Origin: Gammaproteobacteria bacterium
GTDB lineage: Bacteria; Pseudomonadota; Gammaproteobacteria; Steroidobacterales; Rariloculaceae
Length of the DNA: 5,813 nt
NCBI GenBank assembly: GCA_016927175.1
Contig: JAFGNC010000492.1
Span: 1-5,813, forward strand
Reading direction: 5' to 3'
Under the pieces are notes generated by a model. That model made no database searches. It saw only the letters and a program-made list of their open reading frames with translations, and was not told the origin of the DNA. Positions 1-4,974 of the stretch are shown piece after piece; within the stretch, counting starts at the first letter, position 1; every line of letters begins with the position of its first letter. The position numbers were made by a program, and so were the translations under genes.

Positions 1-661
1 CGGTGAGGCCCGCACGCCGGAAAGTCACCGTGTCGAGCTGAATCGTGCCGCGCATCTCGCCTGACGCGCCGACGCCGGCGATCTTCCACGTTTCGGTGTA
101 GCGGCCGTCGAGGTCGGCGAACTCGGCCCGTCCGCCGACGACGCGCGCCGACTCCGATTCGGCGCCGGCGGCGACCACGTCCATCTCGCCGCTCCAGCTC
201 TCGCCGCGGCGCCAACCGCCCGATGCCAGCGCACGGTCCACGGCGCGCCGCGATTCGCCGCGCGCGGCGAGCGCGAGCGTGCCGCGGCCAGGCAGCGCGA
301 GGAGCCAGGTCGTCGCGCCCTCGCCTTCCGCTTCCGTCCAGTGGCGCGCAGCCACGCCGACCACGCTGCCCGAGCGGTCGCGGACCTTGAACTGCTCGAC
401 CAGCAGCGGCTGCTCCGCGAGCGCGTCCGGCAGCCGCGAACCGTCGGGATACGGCGTGCCGCGCAGGCCGGTGTCCGCTCCGCCATGGCTCGAGATGCGG
501 TCCGCCGGCAGCCTGATCAGGAACTGCTCGCTGCGGCCGCCGTTCGCGACGACGGAGGTGTGCGACGGCAGCCTTTCAAGTGCCACCCACGGATAAAAAC
601 GCGCGCCGGCGGCAGTCGCGGCGAAGCCGACCAGTACGCTGACCAGGAACAGGATTTTCAC
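1..661 (-). CDS. Unrecognised exported or membrane-anchored protein, C-terminus cut by window edge
   Basis: An open frame runs from a GTG at 661 to the left edge, giving 220 residues with no stop. It opens MKILFLVSVLVGFAATAAGA, a short basic start followed by a hydrophobic stretch (about residues 3-20) that looks like a signal peptide or N-terminal anchor. The rest should then be periplasmic. The visible part has a FYPW motif at 22-25, several Trp residues and many short Gly-punctuated segments suggesting beta structure, with no further membrane segment. No catalytic motif or known domain is recognised. The start is chosen because no other start codon lies just upstream in frame and the signal-like segment begins there; the Shine-Dalgarno match (AAGAG, very close to the GTG) is poor. 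The gene lies 153 bases downstream of gshA on the same strand and could be co-transcribed, but the spacing also allows its own promoter. The reading frame is well supported; the function is unknown. Confidence 0.72.
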   Translation of the reverse strand, partial: MKILFLVSVLVGFAATAAGARFYPWVALERLPSHTSVVANGGRSEQFLIRLPADRISSHGGADTGLRGTPYPDGSRLPDALAEQPLLVEQFKVRDRSGSVVGVAARHWTEAEGEGATTWLLALPGRGTLALAARGESRRAVDRALASGGWRRGESWSGEMDVVAAGAESESARVVGGRAEFADLDGRYTETWKIAGVGASGEMRGTIQLDTVTFRRAGLT

Positions 662-814
662 GCTCTTTTCACGGTTGCTCGGGCGACAGGCGGCGAGTAT
701 CGGCCGTGAGCCGATGCGCCGCGGTTAAAGGAATCACAAAACACGGCGCTTCCACCGCAACGAGCGAGCACCCGGCGCGGCCGCGGACGGCCGGGGATGC
801 CGTCCCGCTCCCGC

Positions 815-2371
815 TCATGTCTCGGCGAAGTAACGCGCGAGATAGCGCGAGAAGGGCTCGGTGTCATCGGCCTCGAGCGCCTTCTGCTCCTCGAGCGAGC
901 GCGCTGCGAGCTCTTGAAGCTCCGCCGCGCGCGCCGGCGCGAGCGTCAGCGCCGAAAAATATTCATGGTGACTGCGCGCTACACCGAGCATGTAATGGAA
1001 AAAGCTCTGCTTGTCCGACCTCAGCTCGTTCAGGAGCCGGGCCGACGGCGTCGCCTCCGCATCCTCGACGGCCTCCCGCTGGGCGTCGACGGCCGCGGCG
1101 TAGTCGTTTCCGTCCGTATCGAGCAGCTCGGCAACGGCCCTGACCTGCTCGAGCAGCTCGAGGCCCCAACGACGCAGCGGCACCGCCTGCCCCGCGCGCG
1201 GCAACTCGAGGCGCGGCAGGCGCCCTTCGCGCGCCACCGACAGGTCCCGCCGATCGATCTCGCGCTGCTCCTCCGGCGAGATCGGCGGGCTGTCGGCCAG
1301 CAGACAATAGATCAGCAGCGCTTCGAGGAAGCGCAGCTGATTCTGGTTCACGCCGACCGGGTCCGCCGGGTTCAGATCGAGAGTACGGATCTCGACGTAT
1401 TCCACGCCGTGCCTGCGGAGATTGACGGTCGGGCGCTCGTCGTAGCGCTTGCTCGGCTTCGGCCGGATCGGACTGTAATACTCGTTCTCGATCTGGAGGA
1501 TGTTGGCATTCAGCTGACGGTACTCCCCGTCGACTTCGACCCCGATGCCGGTGTACCGCGGCTCCGGCGTGGACACGGCCGCCGCGAGCCCCGCGATGTA
1601 GTCCGCGGGAGAGTTCAGCGAAATGTTGAGCCGAGCCTGGGTCTTGTTGCGGTAGCCGATGTCGCTCATGCGCAGCGACGTCGCGAACGGCGCGTGCCAG
1701 GTGTTCCGATCGAGCTCGGTGAGCAGCTCGTGACCTTCGGGCCGAAAGGACTTGCAGAGCGCGGGTGACGCACCGAACAAGTACAGGACCAGCCAACCGT
1801 AGCGCCGATAGTTGCGCGCGAGGTCCAGAAAGCGCTCTGAGCGGAAGTCGTGCAGCGGCTTGCGGCTGCGCGTCTCTTCCCAATGCGCCTGCCAGAACGC
1901 CTCGGGCAGCGAAAGGTTGAAGTGAACGCCGGCGATGGCCTGCATCGCGCGCCCGTAGCGGTGACCGAGCCCGCGGCGGTAAACCGTCTTCATCATGCCG
2001 ACGTTCGAGGAGCCGTACTCGGCGATCGGGATCTCGGCGTTGGCATCGACCACGCAGGGCATGCTGCCCGGCCACAGCAGCTCGCCGCCGTCGAGCCGGC
2101 CGTGCACGAACACGTGCAGGTCGCACAGGAACTGCAGCGCCTGCCAGTTCGTCGACCTGGGCGGTGTCACGAACTCGACGAGCGCTTCGGAGTAGTCCGT
2201 CGTCAGATACGGATGGGTCAACGCGGAGCCGATCGCAGGCGGGTGAGGGCGTGCCGACACGCGGCCGCTGGCGTCGACCCGCAGGCTCTCCTTTTCGAGG
2301 CCTCTCAAGCCGCCGCGGATCAGCCTGCCGTTGCCGGACTTCGTCAACCAGTCGAGCCGCGCCCTGAACAA
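815..2371 (-). CDS. gshA: Glutamate-cysteine ligase (gamma-glutamylcysteine synthetase), E. coli GshA type
   Basis: It catalyses the ATP-dependent joining of L-glutamate and L-cysteine into gamma-glutamylcysteine, the first and usually rate-limiting step of glutathione synthesis, in the cytoplasm. Family blocks occur in order and match my recollection of E. coli GshA closely: GLRGLEKESLRV (residues 21-32), LTTDYSEALVEFVTP (56-70), SMPC (103-106), YGSSNVGMMKTVYRRGL (119-135), GVHFNLSLP (148-156), GYRNK (239-243), IENEYYSPIRPK (294-305) and GVEYVEIRTLDLNP (322-335). The TTG at 2371 is preferred. GGAAGG lies 6 bases before it, the protein becomes 518 residues (the length of E. coli GshA), and homology begins almost at once. 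An in-frame ATG at 2428 would add 19 Gly/Pro/Arg-rich residues (MSGQQHGRPPGR...), but it has no Shine-Dalgarno sequence and sits inside a perfect TATAAT. The frame is intact. The second glutathione gene, gshB, is not in the window. Family assignment is near certain; the start is likely, not proven. Confidence 0.97.
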   Translation of the reverse strand: MFRARLDWLTKSGNGRLIRGGLRGLEKESLRVDASGRVSARPHPPAIGSALTHPYLTTDYSEALVEFVTPPRSTNWQALQFLCDLHVFVHGRLDGGELLWPGSMPCVVDANAEIPIAEYGSSNVGMMKTVYRRGLGHRYGRAMQAIAGVHFNLSLPEAFWQAHWEETRSRKPLHDFRSERFLDLARNYRRYGWLVLYLFGASPALCKSFRPEGHELLTELDRNTWHAPFATSLRMSDIGYRNKTQARLNISLNSPADYIAGLAAAVSTPEPRYTGIGVEVDGEYRQLNANILQIENEYYSPIRPKPSKRYDERPTVNLRRHGVEYVEIRTLDLNPADPVGVNQNQLRFLEALLIYCLLADSPPISPEEQREIDRRDLSVAREGRLPRLELPRAGQAVPLRRWGLELLEQVRAVAELLDTDGNDYAAAVDAQREAVEDAEATPSARLLNELRSDKQSFFHYMLGVARSHHEYFSALTLAPARAAELQELAARSLEEQKALEADDTEPFSRYLARYFAET

Positions 2372-2426
2372 ATGATCCCTTCCCTTCGGCGCCCGACCAG
2401 GCGGCCGCCCGTGCTGCTGGCCCGAC

Positions 2427-2454
2427 ATTATAGGTCGGCGAGTTGCCGCGCGAA
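2427..2454 (-). promoter_or_regulatory. Putative gshA promoter with perfect TATAAT -10
   Basis: On the minus strand, TATAAT lies at 2432-2427, a full match to the sigma-70 -10 consensus. A weak -35 candidate, TTCGCG (2454-2449, 3 of 6 matches), sits 16 bases upstream. Transcription would start near 2420, leaving a leader of about 50 bases before the TTG at 2371. The last two bases of TATAAT are the first two of the alternative ATG at 2428, so a transcript from this promoter would not contain that ATG. Confidence 0.5.
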
Positions 2455-2471
2455 CGCATTCACGCTACGTT
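2443..2471 (+). promoter_or_regulatory. Putative promoter of the DUF2845 gene
   Basis: TTGCCG (2443-2448) and TACGTT (2466-2471) are separated by exactly 17 bases, giving a weak sigma-70-like pair (4 of 6 and 3 of 6 matches). Transcription would start near 2478, about 40 bases before the ATG at 2519. It overlaps the proposed gshA promoter on the other strand, so the two genes would share one compact control region. The element matches are weak. Confidence 0.3.
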
Positions 2472-2473
2472 CG
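2451..2473. repeat. Small inverted repeat in the gshA / DUF2845 intergenic region
   Basis: CGAACG (2451-2456) and CGTTCG (2468-2473) form an inverted repeat with an 11-base centre. It lies between the divergent genes, overlapping the weak gshA -35 candidate and the -10 candidate of the DUF2845 gene. It could be an operator for a dimeric regulator, but six-base arms in GC-rich DNA are easily found by chance. Confidence 0.25.
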
Positions 2474-2518
2474 TCGCACGACCGCCGGATTTGGCCGACG
2501 ATGACCGGAACGAGGCAC

Positions 2519-2848
2519 ATGAACTGGCTGATCGGGGGCGCGCTCGCGTTCGCGGCGGCTGCCGCTTCATCGGCGGACGCGTTCCGCTGCGGGAACAGGC
2601 TGATTACGCGCGGCGATCACGCCGCCCGGGTCTTGCGCTACTGCGGCGAGCCCGACGCGATCGAGTCACGCGTCGCCGTGCGCGGAGTGTTCGCTGCCGG
2701 AGCGCTGTTTCTCCCCGGGTTCTACGAGGAGATCGAAATCGAGGAGTGGACGTACAACCTCGGGCCGCACAAGCTGATGCGGTCGGTGTACCTGGAGAAC
2801 GGGAAAGTCCGCGGCGTGGATACGCTCGGATACGGCTATCACGATTGA
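2519..2848 (+). CDS. Small secreted DUF2845 family protein
   Basis: A 109-residue protein with a clear signal peptide: MNWLIGGALAFAAAAASSADA, likely cleaved after residue 21 before FRCGN. The mature protein of about 88 residues would be periplasmic or secreted. FRCGNRLITRGD (22-33), VLRYCGEPD (38-46) and the C-terminal EEWTYNLGPHKLMRSVYLENGKV region fit the DUF2845 family as I recall it. The two cysteines of the mature protein (24 and 42) could form a disulfide. The molecular function of the family is not known to me. The ATG at 2519 is preferred over the in-frame ATG at 2501 because the hydrophobic signal starts immediately and GGAA/GAGG purine runs precede it. The gene is divergent from gshA and convergent with the small gene ending at 2859, so it is probably a single-gene unit. 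Confidence 0.88.
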   Translation: MNWLIGGALAFAAAAASSADAFRCGNRLITRGDHAARVLRYCGEPDAIESRVAVRGVFAAGALFLPGFYEEIEIEEWTYNLGPHKLMRSVYLENGKVRGVDTLGYGYHD

Positions 2849-2858
2849 TGCGATGAGC

Positions 2859-3131
2859 TCAGGCCCTTCCAGGGCCGTATATCGGGACCTCTTCCATTTC
2901 GTAGCCGATGACGTCGCGCGTCTCGGGGTCGACGATCGGCTTGCCTCGCCGGAAACAGCCCGTCTGCCGCGCGGCGCGGTCGAATTCTTCCTGCGTGGCG
3001 ACTTCCTCCAGGCTGATCCTGCCGAGCTGATCGCGTACCAGGCGCTTCGCGCCCTGCGCCGATGGTCCGGCATGCCGGGGCTCGCCGCCGTCGGCCAGCA
3101 CGAGCGCGATGACTTCTCCGTCGGTGCTCAC
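2859..3131 (-). CDS. Hypothetical 90-residue acidic protein
   Basis: The frame encodes 90 residues starting at GTG 3131. GGAG at 3142-3139 stands seven bases before the start, an ideal Shine-Dalgarno sequence and the best in the window. This favours it strongly over the overlapping plus-strand frame. The protein has no signal peptide or membrane segment, so it should be cytoplasmic. A charged, probably helical middle (about 27-57, including LEEVATQEEFDRAARQ) is followed by a single Cys (59) and GKPIVDPETRDVIGYEMEEV (63-82). That last part resembles a beta-hairpin ending of the 'DP-x-TG-x-V(I/L)GYE' kind that I associate loosely with tails of some LysM or FlgT-like proteins, where Gly replaces this Arg; this is a weak analogy and assigns no function. 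It ends 10 bases from the DUF2845 stop and is divergent from the bactofilin gene. Confidence 0.7.
   Translation of the reverse strand: MSTDGEVIALVLADGGEPRHAGPSAQGAKRLVRDQLGRISLEEVATQEEFDRAARQTGCFRRGKPIVDPETRDVIGYEMEEVPIYGPGRA
2862..2876. terminator. Hairpin between convergent genes, possible weak terminator
   Basis: GGCCCT (2862-2867), loop TCC, AGGGCC (2871-2876) form a perfect six-pair GC-rich stem. It begins 14 bases after the DUF2845 stop and lies inside the last codons of the convergent 90-residue gene. Neither side has a T-run, so it lacks the second half of a classical intrinsic terminator. It may slow polymerase or protect 3' ends, or be coincidental. Confidence 0.3.
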
Positions 3132-3159
3132 TGACGTTCTCCGGACAGTCGATGCAGCG

Positions 3160-3174
3160 GCTTGCTAAGCAAGC
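3160..3174. repeat. Short perfect inverted repeat in the small gene's leader
   Basis: GCTTGC (3160-3165), TAA, GCAAGC (3169-3174) is a perfect inverted repeat 29-43 bases upstream of the GTG at 3131. It lies in the 232-base region between this gene and the divergent bactofilin gene. It could be an operator or an mRNA leader hairpin. The same region holds an AT-rich patch, TTTTGTAAACAA (3199-3210), that stands out from its surroundings. I could not fix a convincing -35/-10 pair on either strand there; TTGACG at 3242-3247 is the best -35 candidate for the bactofilin gene but has only a weak -10 partner. Confidence 0.35.
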
Positions 3175-3363
3175 GGCGTGCCATCGCCGCAGCCGGCATT
3201 TTGTAAACAACGGGTTATGACGAACTGTGACGTACATCGACTTGACGCGCTCCGTCAGTTTCTGCCTACGAGCGGCGGGAACGGGCGCGTTTTGCGGCGT
3301 AGCCTGTCGCGCGCGGCTGCGACTTCGGCTACCTTTCGCGCACCTACCCGAAAGAGCTCCACG

Positions 3364-3756
3364 ATGGCCCGATTCAAGCGCCGCATCGGCGATTCCGCCA
3401 ACGGACCCACCACGTACATTTCGCCGGCGAGCCGCATCGTCGGAACCATCACCGGCAAGGGCCCCTATGTCTTTTGCGGCACGGTCGAGGGGGACTGCGA
3501 CATCGACGGACCGGTCACGCTGGCCGACGGCGGCCGCTGGACCGGCACGATAAGAGCGTCCAGCGTGGTCGTGTCGGGTTACGTCGACGGCGACGTCGTC
3601 GCGACCGAGCGCATCGAGATCTCGGGCACGGCGCGGGTCAGCGGCAGCCTTTCGGGCCACTCGATCGCAGTCGCGGAGGGCGCGGTCATCGAAGGCGAGA
3701 TCAAAGTGTCGAGCGGCGCCCCGCCGTCGACGTTCGCTGAGAAGCGGCAGAGCTGA
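3364..3756 (+). CDS. Bactofilin (polymer-forming cytoskeletal protein)
   Basis: A 130-residue bactofilin (DUF583 / CcmA-like). Bactofilins self-assemble without nucleotide into filaments, often at the inner membrane, and help place envelope, stalk or cell-shape machinery. The core at about residues 18-115 is a run of short beta repeats with Gly turns, typical of the right-handed beta-helix: SRIVGTITGKG (23-33), GTVEGDCDIDGPV (39-51), SGYVDGDVVATERIEI (71-86), GTARVSGSLSGHSIAVAEGAVIEGEIKV (88-115). The core is flanked by a short basic N-terminus (MARFKRR) and a polar tail (SSGAPPSTFAEKRQS). There is no membrane segment, and length fits small bactofilins. The ATG at 3364 is used because the in-frame extension back to a GTG at 3178 is Arg/Ser/Pro-rich and unlike the family; its Shine-Dalgarno sequence (AAAGAG) is only moderate. 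No M23 peptidase, a common bactofilin partner, is adjacent. Its 3' end overlaps the convergent hydrolase gene by 56 bases. Confidence 0.92.
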   Translation: MARFKRRIGDSANGPTTYISPASRIVGTITGKGPYVFCGTVEGDCDIDGPVTLADGGRWTGTIRASSVVVSGYVDGDVVATERIEISGTARVSGSLSGHSIAVAEGAVIEGEIKVSSGAPPSTFAEKRQS

Positions 3757-4768
3757 GCGCCTCGGCGTCCGCGGCCGCCCGCTCGAGCTCGCCGATGACA
3801 CAGCGATCGAGCCAGCTCTCGAGTCGCAGGTCCTCGAGGAAGCCGCAGTGCCCGCCCCGCGGCGCCAGCGTGATATGCAGCGCGTCGCTGCGGGCCACGG
3901 CGTCGAGATCCGCGATCGGGATCACCGGATCGTCGCGAGCGGCGATCAGCCACGTCGGTACCGTCAGCCCCGCGAGAACGTCGCCGGTGACCGCATACCC
4001 GTCGAGGTAGCTGTCGAGATCGGGGTATTCGGTGTAGCGCTGGACGAAGAAGGCCGTCGTCTCGGTCAGCGTACGAAAGCGCCTGAGGTCGCCGAAGTCG
4101 TACACGCCGGGGAAGGCGGCCGCCTTGGCCAGCAGTGAGCGGCGCCAGCGGCGAAGAAAGTATTCCCGATAGATCCAGAAGCCTCGCTCGAGCGCCTCCA
4201 TCGTCGAGTGCGGCTTGAGGACGGGGCATATCGCGACTGCCTTCGTCAGGTTCAGGCCGAGCGCGGGCGCCTTCGCCGCCACCCGCAGCGCGAAGTTGCC
4301 GCCGAGAGAGTAGCCGACGACGAACGTCGCGGCGCGGGCGCGCCGTTCGGCGATCGCGGCCGCCGCGTTCGCGACCTCGTCGAGCCTGCAGGAGTGAAAC
4401 AGCTCGCGGTTCAGCGAATGGGTCCCGCCGTGATCTCTGAAATTGAGGCGGAATACCTCGAAACCGGCCTCGAAGGCCCGTCCCGCCATCGAGATCATGT
4501 AATGGGATTCGACGGAGCCTTCCCAGCCGTGAAGCAGCACGATGAGTCCGCGCGGCGCGCGGTTCGGCACGCTCAGATAGCCCAGCAGGCGCGCGCCGTC
4601 GCCGCAGTCGAGGACGAGCGGCTCCGCGGCCCGCAGCATGGCCGTGGCGCGGCCGCGGATCGTTCTCGCTCTGAGGCCGGAGCTCGCCAATATCGACTGC
4701 ACGTGCGGATGGCGCAACGGCATCGGCGGGTCGAAGCGGAATCGGGCTGTGTCGAGGGCATGGCTCAT
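3701..4768 (-). CDS. YheT-like alpha/beta hydrolase
   Basis: A 355-residue alpha/beta-hydrolase resembling the YheT/EMB8-like group, probably an esterase or lipase-type enzyme of unknown substrate. The N-terminal HPHVQSIL (20-27) corresponds to the H-x-Q-T/S-I signature of this group. HGWEGS (80-85) is the oxyanion-hole loop and FRDHGGTHSLN (110-120) a conserved loop after strand 4. GYSLGGN (152-158) is the nucleophile elbow with Ser154. The acid is probably Asp280 in AARDDPVIP (Asp279 is adjacent), and His307 in GGHCGF completes the triad. There is no signal peptide or clear membrane segment. Length is somewhat above the roughly 320-340 residues I expect, because of a low-complexity tail (about 331-355); the part of that tail from about residue 338 overlaps the bactofilin gene. 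The ATG at 4768 has no good Shine-Dalgarno sequence; Met16 is a possible later start but would lie very near the conserved region. It is divergent from the GGDEF-type gene. Confidence 0.93.
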   Translation of the reverse strand: MSHALDTARFRFDPPMPLRHPHVQSILASSGLRARTIRGRATAMLRAAEPLVLDCGDGARLLGYLSVPNRAPRGLIVLLHGWEGSVESHYMISMAGRAFEAGFEVFRLNFRDHGGTHSLNRELFHSCRLDEVANAAAAIAERRARAATFVVGYSLGGNFALRVAAKAPALGLNLTKAVAICPVLKPHSTMEALERGFWIYREYFLRRWRRSLLAKAAAFPGVYDFGDLRRFRTLTETTAFFVQRYTEYPDLDSYLDGYAVTGDVLAGLTVPTWLIAARDDPVIPIADLDAVARSDALHITLAPRGGHCGFLEDLRLESWLDRCVIGELERAAADAEALSSAASQRTSTAGRRSTL

Positions 4769-4895
4769 AGTAGACTTCGGTCAGGCTGATGCCGTGCCGG
4801 CAGCGGCCGGGGCGCGGACCTCGACGATACGAGCGCGCCAGCGGTTCGTCGTTCAGTGTCGTTCGTCCCGGGGGCGAGCGCCGCGCGGCGTGCCG

Positions 4896-4938
4896 TTACG
4901 GCACCTCTCTGGCGAGAGTAACTAATAACAACTATAAC
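4896..4938 (+). promoter_or_regulatory. AT-rich promoter-like patch upstream of the GGDEF-type gene
   Basis: The stretch from about 4916 to 4955 is rich in A and T within otherwise very GC-rich sequence. TATAAC (4933-4938) matches the -10 consensus at five of six positions. The best spaced -35, TGGCGA at 4910-4915 (17-base spacer), matches only three of six, so an activator or another sigma factor may be involved. Transcription would start near 4945, about 30 bases before the proposed ATG at 4975. Confidence 0.4.
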
Positions 4939-4974
4939 AATCTTCTCTCTATTCGGACTCGGGCTGATTCGGGG

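Noticed and set aside
699..715. Inverted repeat ATCGGC-cgtga-GCCGAT near the start of the left-edge gene
   Set aside because: The stem is short and has no T-run on either side, so it is not a terminator, and nothing ties it to a specific regulator.
771..795. GC-rich inverted repeat CCCGGC / GCCGGG just downstream of the gshA stop, considered as its terminator
   Set aside because: The loop is 13 bases, no T-run follows on the minus strand, and such GC-rich repeats arise often by chance at this composition.
797..1768. Plus-strand open frame (323 residues) opposite gshA
   Set aside because: It is antisense to strongly conserved gshA, Arg-rich, and shows no family motif.
963..2459. Long minus-strand open frame (498 residues) overlapping gshA in another frame
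   Set aside because: Its translation is Arg/Ala/Gly-rich with no recognisable domain, and it overlaps an unmistakable gshA frame. Long shadow frames are expected in GC-rich DNA.
2853..3134. Plus-strand frame (93 residues) opposite the 90-residue gene
   Set aside because: It has no comparable ribosome binding site and begins five bases after the DUF2845 stop without clear coupling. The minus frame has an ideal Shine-Dalgarno sequence.
3178..3363. N-terminal extension of the bactofilin frame from a GTG
   Set aside because: The 62 extra residues are Arg/Ser/Pro-rich and unlike bactofilins, and they cover the AT-rich intergenic patch. The ATG at 3364 fits the family better.
4789..4974. 62-residue N-terminal extension of the GGDEF-type gene from an in-frame ATG
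   Set aside because: The extension is Arg-rich, then Asn-rich across a promoter-like AT-rich patch, and would place a long basic tail before TM1.
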